NCBI RefSeq assembly: GCF_006384975.1
Contig: NZ_CP021645.1
Location: 3,190,001 to 3,254,000, forward strand
Direction: 5' to 3'
From: Pseudomonas oryzihabitans
GTDB lineage: Bacteria; Pseudomonadota; Gammaproteobacteria; Pseudomonadales; Pseudomonadaceae
Length of the DNA: 64,000 nt
The notes beneath the pieces were generated by a model, which did not search any database, was not told where the DNA came from, and saw only the letters and a list, made by a program, of their open reading frames with translations. Position numbers and translations under genes: made by a program. This document shows, piece by piece, positions 1 through 9,200 of the stretch (position 1 is its first letter; the number at the start of each line of letters is the position of its first letter).

Positions 1-40
1 GCCAGAAGCCAGAAGCCAGAAGCCAGAAGCCAGAAGCCAG
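1..40. repeat. Heptanucleotide tandem repeat GCCAGAA
   Basis: Five full copies and a partial sixth of the 7-base unit GCCAGAA, reaching the left edge of the window, so the true copy number is unknown. It lies about 60 bases beyond the 3' end of argA. The next bases hold an 8-bp stem (GTTGGGCT at 48-55 with AGCCCAAC at 75-82) of the kind common in Pseudomonas intergenic DNA. No coding role is evident. Confidence 0.9.
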
Positions 41-98
41 CCAGAGCGTTGGGCTTCGACGATGGAGCCGTCTCAGCCCAACCTACGTCAGCTGCGCC

Positions 99-1397
99 CT
101 ACAGGCTCTTCTCGAAGATCTTCGAATTACGCTGGTAGTTGTACAGCGACGCCCGCGCCGCGGGCAGGCGTTCCACGCCGCTGGGCTCGAAGCCGCGCTC
201 GCGGAACCAGTGGGCGGTCTTGGTGGTGAGCACGAACAGGGTGCTCAGGCCACGCTCGCGGGCACGCTGCTCGATGCGTGCCAGCAGGGCATCGCCGCGG
301 CCGCCGTGGCGGTAGTCGGGATTCACCGCCAGGCAGGCTAGCTCGCCCGCCGCCGAGTCGGCGATGGGATAGAGCGCCGCGCAGGCGATGATCAGGCCCT
401 CGCGTTCGACGATGCTGAATTGCTCGATCTCCCGCTCCAGCACCTCGCGCGAGCGACGCACCAGGATGCCCTGCTCTTCCAGCGGACGGATCAGTTCCAT
501 CAGGCCGCCGACGTCGGCGATGGTCGCCTCGCGCAGGGTTTCGAAGGGCTCCTGGGCCACCAGGGTGCCGCTGCCGGCGCGGGTGAAGAGTTCGGTGAGC
601 AGAGCGCCGTCCTCGGCGTAGCCGACGATATGGCAGCGACGCACGCCGCCGCGGGTGGCCTGGGCGGCGGCGTCGAGCAGTTCGGCCTGGTAGGAGCTGC
701 CCAGGCGCGCCAGATGGGTGGGAATCTGCTGCGGACCGATCTCGCGGATCAGGGCGCCGTGTTCGTCCAGGAGGCCCGGTTCGGCGCCGTAGAGCACCAG
801 TTTGTCGGCGCCCAGGTCGATGGCGGCGCGCATGGCCACATCTTCGCAGGCCAGGTTGAAGGTTTCGCCGGTGGGGGAATAGCCCAGTGGCGAGAGCAGC
901 ACGATGGTGCGTTCGTCGAGCAGCCGGCCGATGCCGCGCCGGTCGATGCGGCGTACCTCGCCGGTGTGGTGGAAGTCGACGCCGTCCTGCACCCCCACCG
1001 GGCGCGCGGTGACCAGGTTGCCGCTGGCGACCCGCAGCCGCGAGCCCTGCATGGGCGAGGCGGCCATGTCCATCGACAGCCGCGCCTCGATGGCGCTGCG
1101 CAGGCTGCCGACCGCGTCGATCACGGCTTCTAGGGTCGGGCCGTCGGTGATGCGCAGGTCGTTGTAGAAGCGCGGCTCGATGCCGCGGGCGGCCAGGCGC
1201 GATTCGATCTGCGGACGCGAGCCGTGCACCAGCACCAGGCGCACGCCGAGGCTGTGCAGCAGGACCAGGTCGTGGACGATGTTGCCGAAGTTGGGATGGG
1301 CGACGCCATCGCCGGGCAGCATGACGACGAAGGTGGCGTCGCGGTGGGCATTGATATAGGGCGAAGCGTGGCGGAGCCAGTTGACGTAGTCGTGCAT
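99..1397 (-). CDS. argA: Amino-acid N-acetyltransferase (N-acetylglutamate synthase)
   Basis: Makes N-acetylglutamate from glutamate and acetyl-CoA, the first step of arginine synthesis, in the cytoplasm. The 432-residue protein has the classical bacterial NAGS layout: an amino-acid-kinase-like N-terminal domain (about residues 8-270, with a VLVHGSRPQI motif) that binds arginine for feedback inhibition, and a GNAT acetyltransferase domain from about residue 288 containing the acetyl-CoA loop (YRHGGRGDALL). The length matches the family. The ATG at 1397 gives the expected start (MHDYVNWLRHASPYI). argE lies upstream on the same strand after 162 bases with no recognised feature. I found no convincing ArgR site by eye. 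Confidence 0.95.
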   Translation of the reverse strand: MHDYVNWLRHASPYINAHRDATFVVMLPGDGVAHPNFGNIVHDLVLLHSLGVRLVLVHGSRPQIESRLAARGIEPRFYNDLRITDGPTLEAVIDAVGSLRSAIEARLSMDMAASPMQGSRLRVASGNLVTARPVGVQDGVDFHHTGEVRRIDRRGIGRLLDERTIVLLSPLGYSPTGETFNLACEDVAMRAAIDLGADKLVLYGAEPGLLDEHGALIREIGPQQIPTHLARLGSSYQAELLDAAAQATRGGVRRCHIVGYAEDGALLTELFTRAGSGTLVAQEPFETLREATIADVGGLMELIRPLEEQGILVRRSREVLEREIEQFSIVEREGLIIACAALYPIADSAAGELACLAVNPDYRHGGRGDALLARIEQRARERGLSTLFVLTTKTAHWFRERGFEPSGVERLPAARASLYNYQRNSKIFEKSL

Positions 1398-1559
1398 CGA
1401 GACGAAGACCCTTGATGAGTAGGCGTGAGGGTGAACGGAGGCAGGCAGGGCGTTCAGCGTCGTCGCAGCACGGGGGTTCCTCGAAGCGGGGCGGATGGGC
1501 AGGCAGCGTCAGTAGACCACCTGGAGTTTACAAAAAGTCACGCCGGGCGACCGGCCAAT

Positions 1560-2720
1560 TCATCGAACGACAGCCGCATCACCCAGGCAATAGTGGCGGA
1601 TCAGGGCCTGCAGCAGGCTCACGGTCGGCGCGATCCGGGCCAGATCCAGGTGTTCCTCGGGCTGATGGGCGCAGCTGATGTCGCCGGGGCCGAGCACCAG
1701 CACCTCCTGGGTGATCGCCTGCAGATAGGGCGCCTCGGTGGCGAAGGCCACGGCATCGGCGCGGTGGCCGGTGAGACGCTCGGCCAGGCGCACCAGCTCG
1801 GCTTCGGCCGGCTGCTCGAAGGGCGGCACGGCGGGAAACAGCGGCTGGTAGTCGATCTTCACCCCGAAGCGCTCGGCGACGGGCAGCAGGCGCCCGCGGA
1901 TGACCTGGCGCAGGGCTTCCGGCTGCATGCCCGGCAAGGGGCGGAGGTCGAATTCCAGGGCGCACTGGCCGCAGATGCGGTTGGGGTTGTCGCCGCCATG
2001 GATGCAACCCAGGTTGAGGGTTGGCTGGGGTACCAGGAACAGCGGATTGCGGTACTCGCGCTGCCACTGGGCGCGCAGGTCGAGCAACTCGCCCATCACC
2101 GCCTGCATGGCCTCCAGGGCACTGTGGCCCAGTGTGGGGTCGGAGGAATGGCCGCTCTGGCCAAGGATGTCGATACGCTCCATGAGGATGCCCTTGTGCA
2201 GGCGGATCGGTCGCAGCCCGGTCGGCTCGCCGATCACCGCGGCGCGGCCCAGCGGTCGTCCGGCTTCGGCCAGGGCCCGGGCACCGTCCATGGAGGATTC
2301 CTCGTCGCAGGTGGCGAGCACGATCAACGGCTGGCGCAACTGCCGGGGATCCAGCTCGCGCACCGCCTCCAGGATCAGGGCGAAGAAGCCCTTCATGTCG
2401 CAGCTGCCGAGGCCGTACCAGCGGTCGTCGGCCTCGCGCAGCCGCAGGGGATCGCCCTGCCAGAGGGCCTCGTCGTAGGGCACGGTGTCGGTGTGGCCGG
2501 CCAGCACCAGGCCGCCGGGACCGCTGCCCAGGGTGGCGATGAGGTTGAACTTGCCCGGGGTCACCTCCTGGGTCTCGCAGGCGAAGCCCAGGGCGCCGAA
2601 CCAGCCGGCCAGGCGGGCGATGACCCCGGCGTTGGACTGGTCCAGCGCCGCCTGGGTGCAGCTCACCGAGCTTTCGGCGATGAGGGTGGCGAACAGAGCT
2701 TTCAGCGCAGGCACGGTCAT
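1560..2720 (-). CDS. argE: Acetylornithine deacetylase (M20 family)
   Basis: Hydrolyses N2-acetylornithine to ornithine and acetate, a two-metal cytoplasmic hydrolase of arginine synthesis. In 386 residues the M20 signature is complete: metal ligand His76 and catalytic Asp78 in AGHTDTV, bridging Asp108 in GSCDMKG, and the Glu pair 140-141 in TCDEES. A dimerisation domain lies between. An AGGAG site precedes the ATG at 2720. Pseudomonads usually also recycle the acetyl group through argJ, so the need for ArgE beside ArgA is a known puzzle; succinyl-diaminopimelate desuccinylase (DapE) is the main look-alike, but the argA neighbour favours ArgE. Confidence 0.92.
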   Translation of the reverse strand: MTVPALKALFATLIAESSVSCTQAALDQSNAGVIARLAGWFGALGFACETQEVTPGKFNLIATLGSGPGGLVLAGHTDTVPYDEALWQGDPLRLREADDRWYGLGSCDMKGFFALILEAVRELDPRQLRQPLIVLATCDEESSMDGARALAEAGRPLGRAAVIGEPTGLRPIRLHKGILMERIDILGQSGHSSDPTLGHSALEAMQAVMGELLDLRAQWQREYRNPLFLVPQPTLNLGCIHGGDNPNRICGQCALEFDLRPLPGMQPEALRQVIRGRLLPVAERFGVKIDYQPLFPAVPPFEQPAEAELVRLAERLTGHRADAVAFATEAPYLQAITQEVLVLGPGDISCAHQPEEHLDLARIAPTVSLLQALIRHYCLGDAAVVR

Positions 2721-2889
2721 GGATGTCTCCTGGTCACGGCTCCATCATGGCGCCATCCGCCCTGGGATGAAACCTTCATGCGCCCAGGGGCCGGGACGGG
2801 CTAAACTAGCGCCCACGTTCTCGCCTTCCGTCGTCATGACGCGCTCGGCACGGAGCCGGACCGTTCTCTTCCGGCGCCAGGATGCTCCA

Positions 2890-4239
2890 ATGGCCAAAGA
2901 AACCGAAATCAAGCTGCGCGCCAGTGTGGCGACCCTCGACGCCCTGCGCGCTCACCCGTTGCTCAAGAAGCGTTGCAAGGACGGCTGGCAGCGCCACGAG
3001 CTGTCCAACTGCTACTACGACACCGACACCCGCGACCTGGCCCATGCCAAGGTCGCCCTGCGCGTGCGCCGTGACGGCGACCGCTACATCCAGACGCTCA
3101 AGAGTCGCGGCCAGAGCGTAGCCGGGCTGTCCGAGCGCAACGAATGGGAGTGGCCGCTGACCGATGCCACCCTGGATACCACGCTGTTCGACGATAGCTG
3201 CTGGCCCGCGGCCCTGGCTGACCTGGACCTGCGCCGCTTGCAGCCGGTGTTCGATACCGACTTCGTCCGCGACGCGGCGGAGATCGCCTGGGGCCGGGGC
3301 AAGGCTCGCACCATCATCGAAGTGGCCCTGGATCAGGGCGAGGTCCGTGCCGGCGAGCAGCGCGAAGCCATCGCCGAGGTCGAGCTGGAGTTGCGCCAGG
3401 GCGAACCGGCGGCGTTGCTGGAACTGGCCGAGCAACTGGCCGCCGAGCTGCCGCTGATGCCTTGCGACATCAGCAAGGCCGAGCGCGGCTATCGCCTGCA
3501 CGACGCCGCTAGCTACACCCTCTATCTGTCCGCGCCGGAGCTGGACGCCGAGACGCCGCTGGACGAAGCCGTCGCCCGCCTCGGCTGGCACCTGCTGGCC
3601 GGCAGCCAGCGCCTGGCCGAGCAGTATCGCTGGAACGGCCACTGGCGCCTGCTGGTGGACTGGGTACACCAACTGATCGACCTGCGCGCCCTGCTCGGCA
3701 GTCTCGGCCAGGCGGCGCCGCGCGCCAGCAGCCGTGACCTGCGCCAGGCGCTCGACGAATTGCTCGCCGACTGGCGTCCGCTGGCCGCCATTGGCCAGGA
3801 CGATGAAGAGGCGCGCCGCCAGGCGCCGCAGCGCTTCGCCGCCGAGCTGGAGCGCCCGCGCTGGGGCCTGTTCTCCCTGCGCGCTGCCCGCTGGCTGCAT
3901 GCCCGTGCCTGGACCGAGGGCCGTACCGGTCGTGGCGAGCGCCAGGGTGCCACGCCGCTGGGCCAGTGGTTGCCGCGCCTGCTGGCCCAGGAGGCCGCCG
4001 AGCTACCGCTGCTGCGCGCCATCACCGAGCCGGAACTGATCGAGCAGCAACTGCCCCGCCTGGAGCGGATGCAGGTCTGGCTACACCTGGCGCGTGGCGC
4101 CCTGGACCTGCCCGAAGCCGACCGGCTGTATGGCGAGCTGGGCAAGCTGGCCCCCCTGAGCGCCCATGGCGATCTCGCCGGGGTTGCCGAACAGGCCCGC
4201 CTGATCCACGGCCTGGCGCCCTGGAAAGCCCTGGCTTGA
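2890..4239 (+). CDS. CYTH-CHAD inorganic triphosphatase (YgiF-like)
   Basis: Predicted cytoplasmic triphosphatase acting on inorganic tripolyphosphate. The defining CYTH motif ExExK is at residues 4-8 (ETEIK), with further charged strands typical of the triphosphate tunnel fold up to about residue 200 (for example RVRRDG and ELELRQ). The remaining ~220 residues are helical and basic like a degenerate CHAD domain, as in E. coli YgiF. I chose ATG 2890 because the CYTH motif must sit at the extreme N-terminus; the frame is open further upstream but that part overlaps the argE promoter region. Divergent from argE (169 bases). Gene length is 449 codons. Confidence 0.85.
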   Translation: MAKETEIKLRASVATLDALRAHPLLKKRCKDGWQRHELSNCYYDTDTRDLAHAKVALRVRRDGDRYIQTLKSRGQSVAGLSERNEWEWPLTDATLDTTLFDDSCWPAALADLDLRRLQPVFDTDFVRDAAEIAWGRGKARTIIEVALDQGEVRAGEQREAIAEVELELRQGEPAALLELAEQLAAELPLMPCDISKAERGYRLHDAASYTLYLSAPELDAETPLDEAVARLGWHLLAGSQRLAEQYRWNGHWRLLVDWVHQLIDLRALLGSLGQAAPRASSRDLRQALDELLADWRPLAAIGQDDEEARRQAPQRFAAELERPRWGLFSLRAARWLHARAWTEGRTGRGERQGATPLGQWLPRLLAQEAAELPLLRAITEPELIEQQLPRLERMQVWLHLARGALDLPEADRLYGELGKLAPLSAHGDLAGVAEQARLIHGLAPWKALA

Positions 4240-4427
4240 GCCGCCAGACGGCAGGAACGATCCCAAGGCCGCGCCGTCCATCCTGATGGCACAAGGCCGC
4301 GAGCGATTCCGCAACGCAAAATCGCTATGCTGGAGAAAACCACCGCCCCAGCAGCTATGGGGGCGGTAGTGGCGTCGCCCGCGGACAGGCTGTCGGATCC
4401 GGGCGACCAGCGTTCCTAGGAGTCCCG

Positions 4428-6209
4428 ATGTCCGCCATAGCTTCCTCTTCCGCCGACCGTTGGCTCGACCTGGGCGATATCCTGCGTGAGCTGGTCAGCC
4501 AGCAGCGGATCGACCAGCAGACCGCCGAACAGTGCCTGCTGCTGCGGCGTGGCTCCGCCAATCCGCAGCAGCATCCGCTGGAATTCCTGGCGGCGCAGAG
4601 CATGGACGATCTCGCCCGGCCCGGACGCAAGCTGGATCTGGACAGCCTGACCCGCTGGCTGGCCGAGTATTCCGGCCAGCCCTTCTACCGCATCGATCCG
4701 CTCAAGGTGGATGTGGCTTCGATCACCCCGCTGATGTCCTATGCCTTCGCCCAGCGCAACAAGATCCTCGCCGTGGCGGTGAGCCCGGACGAGGTGACGG
4801 TGGCCAGCGCCCAGCCCTTCGTGCACAGCTGGGAGAGCAACCTCACCCACGTGCTGCAGCGGCCGATCAAGCGCGTGGTGGCGAGCCCCGCCGACATCAC
4901 CCGCTATACCCAGGAATTCTTCCGCCTGGCGCGCTCGGTCACCGGCGCCTCGGCGGTGGAGCAGAAGAGCAGCGGCGTCGGCAACTTCGAACAGTTGGTC
5001 AACCTGGGCGCCAGCGACAGCGAGCCGGATGCCAACGACGCCCACATCGTCAACATCGTCGACTGGCTGTTCCAATACGCCTTCCAGCAGCGCGCCAGCG
5101 ATATCCACGTCGAGCCGCGGCGCGAACAGGGGGCGGTGCGCTTTCGCATCGATGGCGTACTGCACACCGTCTACCAGTTCCCGGCCCAGGTCACCCTGGC
5201 GGTGGTCAGCCGGATCAAGAACCTCGGGCGCATGAACGTCGCCGAGAAGCGCAAGCCCCAGGATGGCCGGATCAAGACCCGCATGGCCGGCGACAAGGAG
5301 GTGGAGCTGCGGCTGTCGACCATGCCCACCGCCTTCGGCGAAAAGCTGGTGATGCGAATCTTCGACCCGGACGTGCTGCTCAAGAGCTTCGACCAGTTGG
5401 GCTTCTCCGCCGACGACCTGAAACGCTGGGCCAGCATGACCGGCCAGCCCAACGGCATCATCCTGGTCACCGGCCCCACCGGTTCGGGCAAGACCACCAC
5501 CCTGTACACCACCCTCAAGCAGCTGGCCACGCCCGAGGTCAACGTCTGCACCATCGAAGATCCCATCGAGATGGTAGAGGACGCCTTCAACCAGATGCAG
5601 GTGCAGCCCAACATCGAGGTGACCTTCGCCAGCGGCGTACGGGCGCTGATGCGGCAGGACCCGGACATCATCATGATCGGTGAGATCCGCGACCTGGAGA
5701 CCGCCGAGATGGCCATCCAGGCGGCGCTGACCGGGCACCTGGTGCTCTCCACCCTGCACACCAACGACGCGCCCAGCTCGGTGAGCCGGCTGATCGAACT
5801 GGGTGTGCCCTACTACCTGATCCGCGCCACGGTGCTGGGCGTCATGGCCCAGCGCCTGGTGCGCACCCTGTGCCCCGCCTGCAAGGCGCCCACCGAGCTG
5901 GACCCGGCCGCCTGGCAGGAGCTGACCAAGCCCTGGAACGCGCCGCTGCCGACCGGGGCCATGCAACCGGTGGGTTGCCCGGAGTGTCGCGATACCGGCT
6001 ATCGCGGTCGTGCCGGGGTCTACGAAATCCTTACCCTCTCGGATAGTCTGCGCGAATTGGTGACGGGCGATACCGACATCACCGCCCTGCGCCGCCAGGC
6101 GTTCAAGGAGGGCATGCGCAGCCTGCGGTTATCCGGGGCGCAAAAGATCGCCGCCGGCCAGACCACCATGGAAGAAGTGCTGCGCGTCACGCCCCAGAGT
6201 GAACGTTAG
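4428..6209 (+). CDS. Lone GspE/PilB-family secretion ATPase
   Basis: A 593-residue ATPase of the type II secretion / type IV pilus assembly family. An N-terminal MshEN/GspE-N region (to about 190) precedes the motor domain with Walker A GPTGSGKT at 349-356, Asp and His boxes, and a tetracysteine zinc site (CPAC 482-485, CPEC 517-520) typical of GspE and PilB. TAGGAG lies just before the ATG. No other gsp or pil gene is nearby, so its partner machine must be encoded elsewhere or it acts alone. P. aeruginosa carries a similar lone ATPase in the same argA neighbourhood, so this is probably a conserved genus feature. Confidence 0.85.
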   Translation: MSAIASSSADRWLDLGDILRELVSQQRIDQQTAEQCLLLRRGSANPQQHPLEFLAAQSMDDLARPGRKLDLDSLTRWLAEYSGQPFYRIDPLKVDVASITPLMSYAFAQRNKILAVAVSPDEVTVASAQPFVHSWESNLTHVLQRPIKRVVASPADITRYTQEFFRLARSVTGASAVEQKSSGVGNFEQLVNLGASDSEPDANDAHIVNIVDWLFQYAFQQRASDIHVEPRREQGAVRFRIDGVLHTVYQFPAQVTLAVVSRIKNLGRMNVAEKRKPQDGRIKTRMAGDKEVELRLSTMPTAFGEKLVMRIFDPDVLLKSFDQLGFSADDLKRWASMTGQPNGIILVTGPTGSGKTTTLYTTLKQLATPEVNVCTIEDPIEMVEDAFNQMQVQPNIEVTFASGVRALMRQDPDIIMIGEIRDLETAEMAIQAALTGHLVLSTLHTNDAPSSVSRLIELGVPYYLIRATVLGVMAQRLVRTLCPACKAPTELDPAAWQELTKPWNAPLPTGAMQPVGCPECRDTGYRGRAGVYEILTLSDSLRELVTGDTDITALRRQAFKEGMRSLRLSGAQKIAAGQTTMEEVLRVTPQSER

Positions 6210-6249
6210 CGCCCCTGGCGCCCCGCGAGCGGAACAAGGATAGCGAGCC

Positions 6250-9200
6250 GTGCAGATAACCGCCGTCAACCCTCTGGCCATGGCTGCCGAGGACCCCGAG
6301 CAGATTCGCCGCCGTCAGGCGTGGCTGGCCGATCATGGCCTGCTCGACGGCCAAGCGGAGCCGGGCCTCGAGGATCTGGTCGAGCTGGCGGCCACCCTCT
6401 GCGAGACGCCCATCGCCGCGGTCAACCTGCTGGGTGAGCACCTGCAACTGTTCAAGGCCGAGCGTGGTCTGGGCGTCGCCGAAATGCCCTTGGCCCTGTC
6501 CTTCTGTCGCCACCTGCACGCGGCCGGCGAGGCGCGGCAGATCGAGGACCTCAGCCAGGACCCACGCTTCGCCGACAATCCGCTGGTCACCGATCCCGCG
6601 GGGCTGAGATTCTATGCCGGTGCGCCGCTGCGCACGGCCGATGGGGTCTTTCTCGGCACCCTCTGCGTGTTCGACTGGCAACCACGGGAGCTGAGCACGG
6701 CGCGCCTTACCGGTCTCGACCGCCTTGCCCGCCAGGTGTTGCGCCTGTTCGAGACCCAGTCGAAGGCGACTGCGCCGACTCGCCACAGCGGCCTCGACGA
6801 GGCGCACTATCGTGCCCTGATGGACGTCAATCCGCAGATCATCTGGTTCGCCCGGCCCGACGGCACCTTCGAATACGCCAATCGCTACTGGTACGAATAC
6901 AGCGGCCTGACCCCCGAACGCGCCGCCGCCGATCCCGAGCTCTGGGCCGCCACCATCCATCCCGACCATCGCCAACTGCTGCTGCGCCATTGGGGCGAGG
7001 TCCGCGCGCAGCGCATCGCCGGTAGTCTGGAATTGCAATTGCGCGATGCCCAGGGCCGCTATCGCTGGTTCGAGACGCGCACCATGCCGTTCACCAATGC
7101 CAGCGGTGAGATCGAGCACTGGGTGGGGGTGGCCCAGGACATCGACAGCCGCAAGCGGGCCGAGACGGCGCTGCAGGAAAGCGAGGCCTTTGCTCACCTG
7201 CTGCTCGAATCCACCCATGAAGGCTTCTGCGCGCTCGATCGCGAGGGCCGCACCACCCTGTGCAATCGCGCCTTCCGCCAGATGCTGGGGCTGGCCGAGG
7301 ACCGCGACGGCCTGGACGAACCCCTGGAAACCCGCCTCGGTTCGGCGCGCAGCGAGGACGGCGCCCAGGCCATCCGCCGCGCCGCCCGCGACGGCGCCAT
7401 CCTGCATCTGTCCGCCGATGCGCTGCTGCGCGAAGACGGCAGCCTGCTGCCGGTGGAATGGCGGGCCCAGCCGCTCTGGCGTGACGGCGAGGTCCAGGGT
7501 GCCATCTGTACCTTCGTCGACCTCAGCGAGCGCATCCGCAGTCATGACCGCCAGCGCTTCCTGCTGGAGCTGGGCGATCTGCTGCATGGCGTCACCCATA
7601 CCGGCGAGGTGGCCTCGGTGCTGGGTGACAGCCTCGGCCATCTGCTGGCCGTGCAGCGCATCGGCTACGCCCGGGTCGGCCGGGACGGTAGCCTGACCAT
7701 CGACAGCGACTGGCTCGACCAGGGGCGAACGCGCCGTCTGAACCTGCCCAGCCTGGCCCATTGGCACACCTCGGCGGTGGAGGAATTGCGCCGCGGCGTC
7801 ATCGTCAGCGTGGAAGACAGCGCCCAGGACAGCCGGCTGGGCCAGATGCGCGAGCGACTGCTGGAGCACGACGTCCGTGCCGGCCTGGTGGTGCCGCTGC
7901 TCGCCGAGGAGCAACTGGTCGGCCTGCTGTTCCTCTACACCGATACGCCCCGTCACTGGACCATCGGCGACGTGGCCCTGGTGCGCGAAGTGGCCGAACG
8001 CATCCGCATCGTCATCGAGCGCACCGCAGCGGCCGACGCCCTGCGCGTAGCCGAACAGCGGATCGCCCTGGCCATGGACGTGGCCGACCTGGGCGTCTGG
8101 GACTACGACATCGACCACGACCTGATCAGCTGGGATGCCCGCCTGGCCCATCTGGTCGGCGCCCCGGAGCGCCGCCGCAAGACCCGCGGGGCAGCCCTGC
8201 TGCGCGCCCTGCACCCGGCCGACGCCCCTCGGGTCCGCGCCTATGTCAGCGCGGCCATCCAGAGCCAGGGCAGCGCCTACGATCTGCGCCTGACCTTTCG
8301 CGTGCGCAGCTCGCGGCAGGAAGAGCCGGTCTGGCTGAGCATCCGCGGGCGCGAACGCCTGGAGCCGGGCGGACGTCGACGCCTGGTCGGCATCGCTCGG
8401 GACATCACCCGCGAACGCCACGACGCCGACCGCATCAGCGAGACCAATCGCCAGTTGCGGCAACAGATCGAAGAACGCCGCGAAGCGGCAGCCCGCCAGC
8501 ACGCCCTCATCGAGCTGGGCGACCGCTTGCGCGAAGGCGATCCGGAAAGTGCCGGGGTGGCCGTCGCCCTGGAGCTGGTGGGCGTGCGCCTGGGCCTGCG
8601 TCGCGTCGGTTACGCCCGGCTCGACGAAGGTCGCGGCACCTTCATCATGCAGCAGGTCTGGACGCCCAATGGCAGCGCCGATCATGCCCTCGCCTATCCG
8701 CTGCTCGCTCCCGACAGCCTGGGCACCCAGGAAGGCGAAGCGCCCCTGGTCATCGACGACGTCAGCCAGGACCCCCGCGCCCAGGCCAATGCCGAGCGCC
8801 TGCTCGACCTGGAAATCGCCGCCTTGGTGGACATTCCGCTCTATGAGGATGGCCGTCTACGGGCCTTGTTCGTCGCCCACGACCAGCGCGCCCGTCTGTG
8901 GAAGGAAAGCGAGGTACAGTTCCTGCGTGATGTCACCGACCGGCTCTGGGCGGCCATCTGCCGGCAGCGTTCCCAGGATGCCCAGCGTGAAAGCGAGGGG
9001 CGCTTCCGCCTGATGGCCGACAGCGCCCCGGTACTGATCTGGGCCTGCGACGGCGAAGGCCAGCTGCAATTCGTCAACCAGCGCTTCGCCAGCGAATTCG
9101 ACCTGCACGATGCCGACCTGCGCGACCAAGGCTGGAGCGCCCTGCTACCGGACACGGAATGCCCGGCCTTCGAAGGCGCCTTCAAGCAGGCCATCGCCAC

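Noticed and set aside
1-40. CRISPR-like array
   Set aside because: A simple 7-base tandem repeat without spacers.
1398-1559. ArgR operator before argA
   Set aside because: I looked for TGTCGC-type half sites but found no convincing pair.
6187-8685. 832-codon open frame antisense to the hybrid kinase gene
   Set aside because: GC-rich codon bias of the true gene keeps the complementary frame open; the text is low-complexity (Ala/Gly/Gln-rich) with no domain, and the GAF/PAS gene on the other strand is unmistakable. The same holds for other long antisense frames, for example opposite nrdE (35192-37030), pgk-epd (31250-33475), tkt (42135-44468), pqiB (44972-46810) and typA (56602-58002).
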